From: Bactericera cockerelli
Lineage: Eukaryota; Arthropoda; Insecta; Hemiptera; Triozidae
Reading direction: 5' to 3'
DNA length: 64,000 nt
Assembly (NCBI GenBank): GCA_024516035.1
Contig: CM044955.1
Span: forward strand, 12,468,009-12,532,008
Shown: piece after piece, positions 1 to 10,576 of the stretch
Layout: each line of letters starts with the position of its first letter
Position numbering within the stretch: the stretch's first letter is position 1
Notes under the pieces: model-generated
The model's database searches: none
Told to the model about the DNA's origin: nothing
What the model saw: only the letters and a program-made list of their open reading frames with translations
Made by a program: the position numbers and the translations under genes

Positions 1-503
1 TTACAAACGCCCATAAATAGCATAGTTTTGATGGATATGATATTGGAGTACAAGTTTTTACGATATAATAGTAGAGACAGGTATTAGGGACAGATTGTCT
101 TTTATGTGTAAGTTCGTTTGAGGAAAAATTAAAGCCTGCAAGTTATGATAGGTAAGTTTTCTTTCAAAGGACTTTTGGATACAAAATAGAACAATGCACA
201 AAGGATTTAGTATTCATTATGCTGAAGATCAAAAACTAGTGAATTGTTCTTCATATTCAGAACATTGAAATTTACACAAGTTCAATGTTCAAGTGATCAT
301 TTGTAATTTCTATTAGATCTTCAAGTGAAAAAGGTATTCAATTAAGTATTTTTTGATACTTACCATATTAGTTTCTGAATTTAATGCACATCATAAATTC
401 TTGTCTTTTGTACATTGTTCTATCTTTTATTCTTGTGTCCATAATACTATTGTGTTCAAGTGAATAGTGTAGCGACATGCTAGGAGATGAGGCAGAAACA
501 TAC
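1..503 (-). other. dac: dachshund intron, 5' part
   Basis: This stretch lies directly downstream (minus strand) of the dac exon. It starts with a consensus donor, CCAG|GTATGT, read on the minus strand at 507-498. The rest is AT-rich and I see no exon or recognisable repeat in it. The remaining dac exons would lie to the left of the window. Confidence 0.7.
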
Positions 504-1246
504 CTGGCGGTGGTGCAGTCCCGGTAGAGAATGTCAAAGTCCTTGCAGGAGAGAAGCTTGCAGCGGTTCACGCCCGGCTGGATGGCGCCCAGGCCCCGCA
601 GGATTCTGACCTGCTCCACATTGCACACGAGCGGCACGATGTCCAGCCGCTTCAGCTTGGTGTACACCGTGTGCAGGCCCCCCACCAGGTGCTTCAGGAA
701 CAGCTCAAAGGCTTGCGGCAAGCACAGCATGGTGTCTCCTTGGATCATGAACGCGGCAACTTTCTGCCCGCGGTAGTCCACCAGCTTGCACTCGTTGGCA
801 GTCGGGTCAGAGGAGCTGATGGGGGGAGGGGAGTTGTAGGAGCGGGGGGGCTGGCTGTGGTGGTGGGCGACTGCCATCAGGTCCAGGGGCGAGTGGTGCA
901 CCATGCTGTTGAGACTGTTGAGGAGGCCCAGGCTGGGCGGCGGCAGCCCGGCGTATCTGTGAGCCATGGAGGCGATACTATTCGGCGTGGAGACCTGAGG
1001 AGGACTCAGCTGGTGGTTCATGCTAGCCGCCATCACCAACGGACTCTGCCGCGTGAGGTGGTGGTTGGGACTTGAGATCGGAGGTGTCATGGCTGGTCGG
1101 TTCAGGATGGGCAGAGGAGGAGGCGGGGGAGGTGAGGGAGACACGTTGCTGCTTCTGTCAGACTGGGAGCCGGCAGATGAATCCATAACAGTACAGTCCA
1201 GGTTCATTATCATGACACCACTAGACACAACGGCAGCCCATGGCCA
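504..1246 (-). CDS. dac: dachshund exon with the Ski/Sno/Dac domain
   Basis: Dachshund is a nuclear transcription cofactor of the retinal-determination network (with Eya, So/Six) and of limb patterning. The reading frame has a Ser/Pro/His-rich leader with a proline run. It is followed by the conserved Dac box-N (DHD) from NECKLVDYRGQKVAAFMI through the KLLSCKDFDILYRDCTTA end. This is a near-diagnostic match to Dac/DACH proteins. The frame reaches an exact donor (CCAG|GTATGT) at 504, so the protein continues in exons outside the window. The first in-frame ATG is at 1213, with further Met codons at 1207 and 1186. A good acceptor (TGTGTTTGCAG) ends at 1247, so the exon may begin at 1246 as a second exon carrying some 5'UTR. 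Its GC content is far above that of the flanking DNA. The domain call is secure; the start codon is not. Confidence 0.95.
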
Positions 1247-2965
1247 CTGCAAACACACTTGTTATTCAAAACGCACTGTTTGTTAATTTAAAATAGATTG
1301 TTAGTAAATTAAATTGAAATAATCCGCGTACCTAACACGAAACCGAAACTTTTAGCGACGGGTAGAATAGAAGTTATTAGATTAAAAAAAAAAAATATTA
1401 TTTTTAAAATAAATTTATAATATTAGAGAAAAATTAATTTAATTTTATTAATAATAATGTTTAATAAATTTTAATTATTAGGGAGCAAAAAATAAATATT
1501 CCTTATGTTGACAAAGCACTGAGATGCAGAAGTGTCTCTCAATGAAAGAGAACAGAACAAATCTAAAATGAAATGGAATGATACAGCAAACACAAGAAGG
1601 AATATACACACAAAACAATCAGAAATAATAAAAAACGAAACGAAACGAGAGCAAAGAAATAAAAATAGGAGGGGTACCCAACATAGGCGGGGACATTTAA
1701 AAAGAAATAAGTGAGAAGAATGAAATAGCAATGCGCAGAGCAATCAACAAACACAAAACTCAGATGGAACTGTACGAGTAGAATGGAATAATGATGATTA
1801 TCATTGAGCGAGAAAGAGATGAACTGAAGGAAGTAGCGAAACAGTCATGGGGCATGGAGGGGATGCCTGCAGAAATTTGAAACTTTTTTTTTACAATATC
1901 AGGTAGTTGCTCGGTAGGGGAGGGGGTATGTGATATCAAATTGGAGTAACTAATGCAAATACGATTGATCAGCGACAAATCTTTAGACATTTAAAGCAAT
2001 AAAATTTAAACTAAAATTTCCTTTATAAATGAAATTACTCTTCCCAAGTTCTTTCTAATTTTTTTTTCGAGCATTTCGAAAGTTGAGAAAAAGTTTTTTT
2101 CGTCGAGATGTTGATGTTATGACAGCTTCTTTTCCGGCGGGTTGAAACTTTTTATTTTTTCAAATATTTGTTTTCAAATTTACTCTGGGTTCCTTTACCA
2201 ATCTTTCCTTGGTCCTATAGCTACATATGGCTGGAATTATACATTGGAATGGAAATAAGAACAATAAATAAGAAATACTAGCACAGGAAAAACTAGAAGA
2301 GGAGAGAAAAGAAAAAGAAGAAAGACAAGTGCGCTGCGCAGGTCTGCTCTGATTGGCTGTCGTGATCCACACAGAACCTCCCATTGGTGGGAAGACAGCA
2401 CAATAATTTTAATGCTATTCAGAGAAGAAGAGAACATTCATCTCGCTAAACCAAAAATGTGTTTTTGTGTGTGATGTTTTTCATTTTTACATAATACCTA
2501 TACATGGATAGATATTTCCATCATGGATACCTATAGACGTTCTCGGATGTTTTCGGTTTTTATATTTTCCTCTCCTTTATAGTCGTGCATATTTTACCAT
2601 TTGTTTGTGTATTTTTCTTCTACTCACCATGAGATGTTTTCATCATTTCTACTTTATGTTTGAAGAGAAGGGTCTGCTAAGTCGTAATGATTTTCTGCTT
2701 TCTGTTCTCACTTTGTCATCTGGTCCTGGTACCTGCAATAAAATAAAAGTGCATTAGAAACTTTGAAGCATTTTTTTTACTTTCCTTTTTAATTTCCTCT
2801 GTAAATCTCAATGAAACTCTACAATATTTTTCAAATGGCTGCTGTTTCATCCAGATACTATTTATATCTCGACCACAAGAGGAACTCTCCCAGCAAATTT
2901 CAGTTTTGTAGATATATTAATATTATGTATCAAGCCTAGAGATAAAGCGATCAGCGGATGAAGCA
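1247..2965. other. AT-rich non-coding DNA upstream of dac exon
   Basis: No coding region is supported here. There is an A/T-only tract around 1380-1480 and long T/A runs. A good minus-strand acceptor (TTTATTTTATTGCAG) lies near 2732-2746 and could mark a 5'UTR exon of dac, but nothing coding follows it, so I do not annotate an exon. Confidence 0.5.
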
Positions 2966-3175
2966 ATGAGTCAGAGAGCCAGCCTTATTGGCACTTTGGA
3001 TACACCAGTTCTGTCCAGCAAGGTTAGAACTTGGATGGGTGACGACTCAAATTCGACCCCTATTATTCCAGAACCAACTCAGACTGGGTGACATTAATGT
3101 GGGTATCTGGTTTGTTAATTGGAGGCTGAAACTTTGTCTCAAATGACCTAGATGAGAAAATGTTACAAATGGAGA
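2966..3175 (+). repeat. Degenerate 5S rRNA-derived SINE
   Basis: Part of the 5S-type head is still readable (GGTTAGAACTTGGATGGGTGAC around 3024, resembling the 5S C box). The body that follows (ACTGGGTGACATTAATGTGGG) is the one also found in the better copy at 13402-13699. It is old and diverged. Confidence 0.6.
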
Positions 3176-3489
3176 CAGTCTCTTTAGGTTAATAAACACT
3201 CACCGGTAGAATTAAGCGGACACTTGCTGTTTGTCCATATGACTCAATGTATATTATTTTCGTATTTCCTCACAGACTAAAATTGACCAAACTTTTCAAG
3301 GTATTATTGTTTTGATAGAAATCCAACAGTATATTGAGATTGATACTGATGAGAAGACACATGTTTAACTTTTCCAGTACCTAAGTTATATTAAATGAAT
3401 TTCAAAAAGTTCCATACTCTTTGTTTTCTATCATAAAACAAAATACCGAATAAGTCAAAAATGTTTCCTCTGTTTACTATACATGTCCA
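3176..3489. other. Non-coding, no features seen
   Basis: AT-rich unique-looking DNA between two SINEs. I see no exon, repeat or RNA gene. Confidence 0.5.
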
Positions 3490-3506
3490 TACTGATACTT
3501 TTCTAT

Positions 3507-3876
3507 ACAACCTCCGTGGCGTAATGGTTGTGACTACTGCCCGAAGTCCAGAGATTCCCAGTTCGATCCCCGGTTGGAGCAGACTTTTCGAAGAAAATTC
3601 TGTTCCCTCCCAACACGTGAGGCTGACATTTCCAGCCCTACCCAGGCTGGGTGAGGTTAATGTGGGTAGCTGGTACCATTCCCAGCGAATGGAGGGTAAC
3701 ACCCCCGTCCACATCAGCAGGACGTTAAAACCAAATAGAATCGTTGGCGTTAGGAAGGGTATCCAGCCATAAAAAATGTGCTCCACCCTACCAACCTCAA
3801 CCATGAGGTTGAACAATGCCGACCCCAAAAGCAACATAAGCTAATACGGGATAAAGGCAAGGGAGATATATACTTA
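3507..3876 (+). mobile_element. tRNA-derived SINE (family S1) with perfect target duplication
   Basis: The head CCTCCGTGGCGTAATGGTTG (A-box region) and AGTTCGATCCCCGG (B-box region) is tRNA-like. The body at 3644-3732 contains AGGCTGGGTGAGGTTAATGT, shared with the 5S-headed SINEs. The 3' end runs CGGGATAAAGGCAAGGG. The insertion is bounded by a perfect 17-bp direct repeat, TACTGATACTTTTCTAT, at 3490-3506 and 3877-3893. This is textbook L1/RTE-style retroposition and fixes the element ends. Confidence 0.9.
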
Positions 3877-4117
3877 TACTGATACTTTTCTATCAAAAAG
3901 TACCAAGAAAATTTTAACTATAAAAAAAGTTAAGTGAAATTTAGTCCTTATGGAAATATGTAGGTACATAGAAAAACAGAAAGTGTCCGGGAAATTCTGC
4001 TGGTGAGTGTAGAGAAGATTTGCAGAACTTTTTCAGGACTACCAGTTAGTCGTGTCAGTTTCGGAGGAGAACCCATTAAATTAAAAGATTAATAAAAGAT
4101 TGTTATTAAGATATAAA

Positions 4118-4256
4118 ATGAGTAGCTGCCTTAATGTGAGCAGCGACCAGTGGCGGAATTATAGGCAAAAATAATATATTAGAATATTTAAAGATAGTGA
4201 AAAGTCCTGTAATTCTGCGCTACCCACTAACATTGTGATATAATAACACAAAGAAA
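4118..4256 (+). repeat. SINE family S4, body fragment
   Basis: The segment starts at GAGTAGCTGCCTTAATGTGA and continues GCGACCAGTGGCGGAATTATAGGCAAAA. It matches the body of the fuller S4 copies at 5981-6270 (+) and 18121-18343 (-). The tRNA-like head is missing. Confidence 0.7.
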
Positions 4257-4336
4257 CACATTTATTTATTTTTATAAAACCAGAATATTTTTTACTTTTT
4301 GTTTTTCTCAATTATTTTATGTAATTTATTTTCTTT

Positions 4337-4632
4337 AAGATGAGTGTTTCACAGTCTTTTTATATTTCGGAGCTATGAAACAACAGCTATTGTAGAGACG
4401 CTTATGGTCTGTGTTGTAGCTTTCTTATCTCGTAATATGACTCCCTTCTGATGGAATATACGTGACACAACAATTTTCCTGTTAGATGCTGGGTCAACAC
4501 GAGCCCACCGGGTATCCCTTACAAACAACTAAAACAAAATTATGAATACATTTTTTTGTTGGCTCAGAGGTTCGAACCCGGAATCTTCCGCAAAGCTAGC
4601 GAGTATCTTACCTCTGAGCTAATCGTGCGCTA
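4337..4632 (-). repeat. tRNA-derived SINE (family S5)
   Basis: Read on the minus strand, it has a tRNA-like head (TTAGCTCAGAGGTAAG, then GGTTCGAACC). The body and tail match S5 copies at 17664-17957 and 40779-41055, ending in GTGAAACACTCATCTT. Confidence 0.75.
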
Positions 4633-4779
4633 AAAACAAATGAGTACAGATTAGCAGACCAGCTTTATGCCACTGCACCTCTGGTACAAAATATCCATGC
4701 AGTACCAGAGAAAGATGGTCTTTTCCCCCTGTGTAAAACAAAAAACCAATACCTAGGTACAAAAACCCTGACCAGTAAT

Positions 4780-4963
4780 CACAATATCATTTCCGCCAAA
4801 TGGTCGCTGCTAACATTAAAGCAGCTACTCATTTTTCCTCACGAGGTATGAGTAGACACCGAACACCCAGGTACAGAGCAGAAAAATCCTGCCCCAGTGG
4901 GGTCGAACCAGGTCAGCCTTTGGTGCAACGCCTAGCGCGCTAACTCACTTAGCACGGTGACTA
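4780..4963 (-). repeat. tRNA-derived SINE (family S4)
   Basis: The minus-strand head GTTAGCGCGCTAGGCGTTGC and body CATACCTCGTGAGGAAAAAT match the copies at 5981 and 18121. Several small indels show it is an older copy. Confidence 0.75.
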
Positions 4964-5329
4964 CTAGCCCAATTTCTAAGGGTTTGTTGTTCAGTATATG
5001 GTTGTTGTTATATTGTTTAACATCGCTTTAATTCACTGTCATATCCCGACGGGAACAAAAAAACTAAATTTTCGCTGGACAAACAATTTAGCTACTCAAA
5101 TCAAGCTCATCAGCCTGATAGGAAGTTAGTTTTCCTAGGTTTTGTCATTCCAATACAGAAGAAGAAGAACAAGGATATTCGACAGAAAGTAAATCTGTGG
5201 TAATATGTGATCAATTTTTTTTTCCAGACGGCAATCGAAACTGCGAACTATTGAGTGACAAGTCTATTATTGTCTGGAAACTGTCATTATGATGTTAAAT
5301 GATTATAGTAATTAGCTAAATCTACATAA

Positions 5330-5728
5330 TTATGTGTTAATCACACAATCGTGATATCACAATTACTCAAACTCGCTTGCTAATATTTGCTTAACTTGGG
5401 ACTTGAACCACCGACCTCTAGATTACAAGTCCGGCGCCTAATAATCGATGGAGCTAATATAAATAAACTATAATAATTCCCTACTATATCCGAGGAGCTA
5501 ACTATATATCAAACTATAATAATATATTTACTTTTTATATCGATGGATGCTACTATAATTAACTAATAATAATTTATTAGTAGCTCCATCGATTATTAGG
5601 CGCCGGACTTGTAATCTAGAGGTCGGTGGTTCAAGTCCCAAGTTAAGCAATTATTGGTCATGCAAAGACTTGAACCACCGACCCCCTAATGATCAGTCCG
5701 CTCTCTAACGATCCAGCTATTGAGGTTT
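5330..5728. repeat. Inverted pair of SINE S6 heads
   Basis: About 65 bp starting GCTTAACTTGGGACTTGAAC at 5390-5455 recur in reverse complement at 5580-5650. A third, diverged S6 head on the minus strand lies at 5657-5728. Each contains the tRNA-like B box GGTTCAAGTCC. The two arms can fold back, with ~125 bp of AT-rich spacer between them. Confidence 0.8.
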
Positions 5729-5812
5729 GTTTTTGTTGAGGAAGTAAAATAACCATCCCCTGATAAGGAGAATAACCAATGTCAAAACAACAAAAAAATA
5801 TTATTTTACTGC

Positions 5813-5852
5813 CGAGAAATTTCTAATATTAGAAATCGGAAGTATTGGGTTC

Positions 5853-5896
<44 letters not shown>

Positions 5897-5951
5897 TGTG
5901 TGGCAACAAAAAAGAAAATACTCCCGATTTTTTATATTAGAAATTTCTCGG
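5813..5951. repeat. Short inverted repeat around a ~37-T homopolymer
   Basis: A 28-bp arm starting CCGAGAAATTTCTAATAT at 5813 recurs in near-perfect reverse complement at 5924-5951. The loop carries an uninterrupted T run at about 5852-5889. Confidence 0.75.
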
Positions 5952-5980
5952 AAGTAATTATTAAAAGACAAAGTAGTCAC

Positions 5981-6270
5981 TGTGGCAGAGCGAGTTAGCG
6001 CGCTAGGCATTGCACACATGGTGACCTGGGTTCGATTCCCAGCGGGGGAGGATTTTTTCTGCTCTGTACTTGGATGTTCGGGGTCCACTCATACCTCGTG
6101 AGGAAAAATGAGTAGCTGCTTTAATGTGAAGTAGCGACCAGTGGCAGAATCTTAGGCAAAAAAGTAATACAAGATATTGTAAATTAAAGTGGTAAAGTCC
6201 TATGATTCTGCGCTACCCACAAAAAAATTGTGACCATAATAACAAAAAAAAAAGCATTAATTATTATTAA
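5981..6270 (+). repeat. tRNA-derived SINE (family S4), fullest copy
   Basis: The head GAGCGAGTTAGCGCGCTAGG plus GGGTTCGATTCCCAGC gives A- and B-box-like segments. The body contains GAGGAAAAATGAGTAGCTGC and the tail AATTCTGCGCTACCCAC in diverged form. This copy lets the partial ones at 4118, 4780 and 18121 be assigned. Confidence 0.8.
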
Positions 6271-6404
6271 AAGACAAAAGAAATATTTTATGTCTTCTGC
6301 TTTTTTTTTTTATTTCATTATTTTTTTCTCATAGGAATGAGTTTCACTTGCTCTTTATCAACGGAGGTCACTGAGTAAACGTAGTGCTTTTTTTGACTGC
6401 CAAC

Positions 6405-6500
6405 AGTTTCCCTTCAGTGGAGTGTAAATAAAGATTTTACCCTCCATTCGCTGGAAACTCATAAACCAACTACCGACATAACCTCTCATAGCCAAAATTG
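6405..6500 (-). repeat. Body fragment of the 5S/S1-type SINE
   Basis: The reverse strand carries GTTTCCAGCGAATGGAGGGT, the core shared by the 5S-headed and S1 SINEs. No head is recognisable. Confidence 0.55.
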
Positions 6501-6835
6501 GGCCAGGAAAACAAGCAGGACTGCAGTAGTATAATTAAGTACAAGTAATCACTGCATATTTGATTGCATAGAGAACTTTACTTCCATCATATAGGGCGTA
6601 ATTTTTTTCCGTATAACGGTAGAGTTTTCCATTTCAAACCTTACAACTCAACAAAGGTATTAAAAAAGCCCCTTCAATAATACTGTTGATTTTCATGGTA
6701 TGCAGGAGCAGTACATTTTTGATATTCCCTGCGACATTCAGGCTTCACTCGTGAGTTTAATTATTAGAGGACAATATCATTCGTTTAGCACATTGCATAC
6801 AGGTATAGTTACACGGCTTCGATAAGAAACTTGTA
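6501..6835. other. Non-coding, no features seen
   Basis: No exon, RNA gene or repeat recognised between the SINE fragment and the minisatellite. Confidence 0.45.
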
Positions 6836-7368
6836 ACTTGGATATATGAGGAAGTTGGATATACTATGGAACTTGGATATATGAAACTAAAGTGGTAGTC
6901 CCGACCTCTGGAAGGTCAAAGTGGAAAACCTGGATATGTGGAATACTAGATATGTGGAATACCTGGATATGGGGAATACCTGGATAAGTGGAATACCTGG
7001 ATATGTGGAATACTTGGATATGTGGAATACCTGGATATGTGGAATACTAGATGTGTGGAATAACTGGATATTAGGAATAACTGGATATGGGAATACCTGA
7101 TATGTGGAATTATGGATATGTGGAATACCTGGATACATGAAATACTGGAAAGAAATACCTGGATTGTGGAATACCTGTAATGCGGAATACCTGGATATGT
7201 GGAATACCTGGATATGGGAATACCTGGATTGTGGATATGTGAATACCTGGATATTGAATACCTGGATACATGAAATACCTGGATAAGTGGAATACCTGGA
7301 TATGTGAAATACCTGGATATGTGGAATACCTGTATATGCGGAATACCTGGATTGCGGAATACCTGGAT
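6836..7368 (+). repeat. Minisatellite block 1, unit about GGATATGTGGAATACCT
   Basis: About 30 tandem units of 15-17 bp (consensus GGAATACCTGGATATGT) fill this stretch. Units differ by single-base substitutions and small deletions. Open frames across it (such as a Trp/Asn/Tyr-rich string) are by-products of the repeat, because the unit length is not a multiple of three. It begins with looser units (ACTTGGATATATGA) at 6836-6890. Confidence 0.95.
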
Positions 7369-7806
7369 ATGTCGCTAAGAAGAGTACCTCGTAGTCCGAT
7401 TTTTGAACTTTCAGGAGACAGAAAAACTGATTAAAGTTGTGGCAGGTTAAAAAATAAAAATCGTTTAACCATAAACATATACCATTATCGATTGAATACT
7501 ATTTTGATAAAACTTGTATTTACGAATATCGACATACGAGATATCAAGTGATTGTAAATTTCAAACATGGTCATTTTGTAGAGGTACCTCGTATCTTGAT
7601 TTATTACAATACATATTACTGATTGAGATACGATTCACCAGATTTCTTAACAAATATCGATTTACGAGTGTAAACTTAATCGATATTGTGGCATTTTGTA
7701 TTTGAATGGTCATATAAACCGTTTAAAAAAATCGATATTTTTCCGATTCAAGATACCAAAGATTATCGAAAAATTCGGATTACGAGTACCTCTTAAGCGA
7801 CGATAT
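7369..7806. repeat. Insert with inverted ends splitting the minisatellite
   Basis: The two minisatellite blocks are separated by ~430 bp. Its ends are inverted copies: GTCGCTAAGAAGAGTACCTC at the left, and at the right the reverse complement of TCGCTTAAGAGGTACTCGTA. Internal sub-repeats of the same motif (GAGGTACCTCGTATC near 7580) are also present. This looks like a MITE-like insert or a higher-order spacer. No transposase is present. Confidence 0.65.
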
Positions 7807-8215
7807 GTGGAATACCTGATACGGGAATACCTGGATAGTGGAATACTGGATACTGAAATACCTGGATATGGATGCCTGGATAGTGAAACCTGGATATGGG
7901 AATACCTGGATATGTGGAATACCTGGATTTGGAATACCTGGATAAGAAATACCTGTAATGGATACTGGATATGAGAATACCTGGATTTTAATACTGATTG
8001 CGGAATACCTGGATATTGATACCTGGAACGGAATACCTGGATATGTGGAATACTGATACATGAAATACCGGATAAGTGGGATGCTGATATGTGAATACGG
8101 ATGTGGATACTGTATAGCGGAATACCTGGATATTGAATACTGGATAGTGAATATATGGATATGGGGAATACCTGGCTATGTGGAATATATGGATATGTGG
8201 AATACCTGTTGAGTC
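7807..8215 (+). repeat. Minisatellite block 2, degenerate
   Basis: The same unit as block 1 (GGAATACCTGGATATGT) with many one-base deletions (for example CTGATACGGGAATACC). The unit phase is kept across the spacer, so the two blocks were once one array. Confidence 0.95.
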
Positions 8216-9040
8216 ACTGTTGAGAGTTTCTCATCATGGAATAGGCTGCGGATTGGCAGTTCACAAAATATCGCATGTGGTCATATAAAAATATTGTACA
8301 TCGATAAATATAAAGTTAAAAATAAATGTTCTATTATTTTTAATGTTGATTTCTTTTGCCAGTGAAAGATATCAGACAGATGGATGATATTTCATAAAAC
8401 TGTTCAAAATAAAAGTAAAACAAAATCAATTAGGAACCCTCCTCCACAATAAATGTCACCACATTCTTCTATTAGAGATACTTTTCGCTTTACTTTCAAA
8501 CACTTGATCATAGATATGCAGTATGCACATTATGTTGCTCTTGGGGTCAGCCTGATCTTGTAATAAGCGTTGCTGCATCCCTTATTGAAACAGGACTTGG
8601 TCGTATTCTGGAAAAATAATTAAATATTAAAATAAAATATTAAAAGTTATACATATATTTTATTAGTCACGGATTTCCAGATCTAGTTGTTTGTCTTCAC
8701 AAAAATATATGTTAATATCAAGTTAGAATGATGCATTTAGATTCCTCAAATTCTGAAAGCTACATTGGTAGTGAAACCTTTATAAATACTCGTACATAAG
8801 TAGTGCTTTAATTTGACTATCAGAGCAAGGCATTAACAGTTAGTCCCACTGTGAAAACAGTTAACAAAAAACCTTGTTGATTTAATTGAGTATTTTGCAA
8901 TGAAACACTACAGACTGTCTTAACTTTCCACGTATAAGCAACTAAATTCAACTACCCTTTGATTAACCCAGGACAGATCAGATTGTCATTGGTCACCCAG
9001 TCTTGAAATTAAACATACCATGTTTATACTGTCAATGTAA
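8216..9040. other. Non-coding, no features seen
   Basis: AT-rich DNA without a supported exon. A short (TAA)n run near 9041 belongs to the tail of the SINE that follows. Confidence 0.45.
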
Positions 9041-9238
9041 TAATAATAATAATATCGCCTCATTGATACTGCTCGATTAGGACTATTAAGTCCCATTATT
9101 CCAGCAGTGAGCCCAAGACGTATTACTATATGGTAAAAATCCCAAATTGGAGGTTAACATGTCATGTGACGGCTGGGATTCGAACCCGCGATCTCTGGAT
9201 TCACAGACTGCCGCCTTTACCACTGAGCTACCGGGACA
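9041..9238 (-). mobile_element. tRNA-derived SINE (family S2)
   Basis: On the minus strand the element opens TGTCCCGGTAGCTCAGTGGT, has the B-box region GGTTCGAATCCC, the body GATTTTTACCATATAGTAAT, and ends in an (ATT)n tail. The paired CCCGG/CCGGG ends of the head make a tRNA acceptor-stem-like fold. Confidence 0.85.
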
Positions 9239-9413
9239 AAAAGGTAAAAAGGACTCCTTTTTGTCCAGGTAGCTTTTCATCATGTTTTTTTTTTTTAATT
9301 TTAAATTTGTTTTTTTTGTAACAAAAATGGGCTTGACCCCGTAAGTTTGTGTAAAAAAAAAGACTTAAAAGTCCCTTTACTCCAGCAGAAATGACCACTC
9401 CTAGCCATCTTAC

Positions 9414-9635
9414 TTGCAGGATCGCCTCGAAGGGTTTCGTCTGACCAGCACGGATCTGATTCCTGAGCTTGCTGACGTCATAGTCATCAGGCAGGATAAT
9501 CCTGATGACGTCATCGGGCTTATCCTCGTGTTCTGACCTTGAGGAGTCGGTGGTGAAGGTCACAGTGGAAAACGTCTGGCTGGGAAACAGATACGTTCTG
9601 TTCCTCAGCGGTTCCACTCGACGCAAGATGTGTTT
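9414..9635 (-). CDS. Orphan internal exon, 74 codons, unidentified
   Basis: A GC-rich, phase 0-0 exon of exactly 222 nt. It has a strong acceptor (CCTCTCCTCCTCTAG) immediately upstream and a consensus donor (CTGCAA|GTAAGA) immediately downstream. The frame encodes KHILRRVEPLRNRTYLFPSQ at the start and KLRNQIRAGQTKPFEAILQ at the end, with an acidic middle (EHEDKPDDVIRIILPDDYDV). I do not recognise the family. The codon composition resembles that of dac and malate dehydrogenase exons, which argues for a conserved gene rather than a transposon. No neighbouring exon of the same gene is visible within several kb, so introns must be long or the flanking exons short. Confidence 0.7.
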
Positions 9636-9680
9636 CTAGAGGAGGAGAGGCGTTCTTGAATTAGATAAAGTATAAAAGTA

Positions 9681-10051
9681 ATATAATAATAATAATATCG
9701 CCTTATTTATACTGCCCGATTAGGACTATTATATGTCCCATTATTCCTATTATGTCCCATTATTTTAAAGCGTCGCATAGGTCTTGAAAACGCAGTTAAA
9801 TTAGGCATTATTGTTCAAGCGAATGTCACAGCCATATAATAATAATAGTATCACCTTATTTATACTGCCCGATTAAGACTATGAAAGTCCCAGCATTCCA
9901 GCAGTAAGCCCAAGAGCCCCAAGACATATTATTATGTGGTAAAAATTCCAAATGGGAGGATAACTTGTCATGTCCCGGCTGGGTTTCGAACCCGCTACCT
10001 CTGGAATCTCTGGATTCAGAGTGCCGCCTTTACCACTGAGCTACCAGGACA
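9681..10051 (-). mobile_element. SINE family S2: one truncated and one full copy
   Basis: A 3' fragment (9681-9755) with the ATATCGCCTTATTTATACTG tail sequence is followed by ~80 bp of other DNA. A full minus-strand copy follows (9836-10051), ending in the head TGTCCTGGTAGCTCAGTGGT. Confidence 0.85.
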
Positions 10052-10576
10052 GAGAGATATTGTATTGTATTGTACTTTAAAGGGATTTCAAATGGAAAAT
10101 GTAAAATGAACTTTAATAAATTCCTTCCTCCTCCTCCTTCCAAATATATTTTTAATTATTATTTTTTAATTGGAAACCCGTAAAAATAATAATAATAGCA
10201 AAATGTAAACGCTGAATAAATTACTCGATAACTAAGCATTGTGTCTTCAAAATGGTACTATTTAGGATGCTCAGATTTTTCTTAGTTTCACTTGAGGTCG
10301 ATTGTTTCTAAACTTCTAAGAGGATTGAATATTCCAGGATTCAACTAGATTAAAAAAAAAGAAGAAAAAAAAAAGATAAGGCACACAGAAATCATGGTAA
10401 CTAGTGGGCTTCACAGGGAAAGGAAGAATCCACAAAAACTAACAAGATTTTTTTTCCAACAGGTAGGTACATGCATTACAAGGTTAAAGCCTCTATTACA
10501 ATATACCCTACCTATTTAAAGAATAAACTATTCAATAGTTTGAAAAAGAAAAACATACATATTTGTAAGAATTACA
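10052..10576. other. Non-coding, no features seen
   Basis: AT-rich DNA with A-runs and (TAA)n; no exon supported. Confidence 0.45.

Noticed and set aside
2160..2437. Two overlapping minus-strand frames rich in Ser/Phe
   Set aside because: They follow from A/G-rich DNA on the plus strand and show no conserved features.
5852..5889. CRISPR-like or regulatory T tract
   Set aside because: A simple homopolymer, probably a retroposon tail remnant, of unreliable length.
7104..7286. Trp/Asn-rich open frame in the minisatellite
   Set aside because: Unit length is 15-17 bp and varies, so the frame is accidental.
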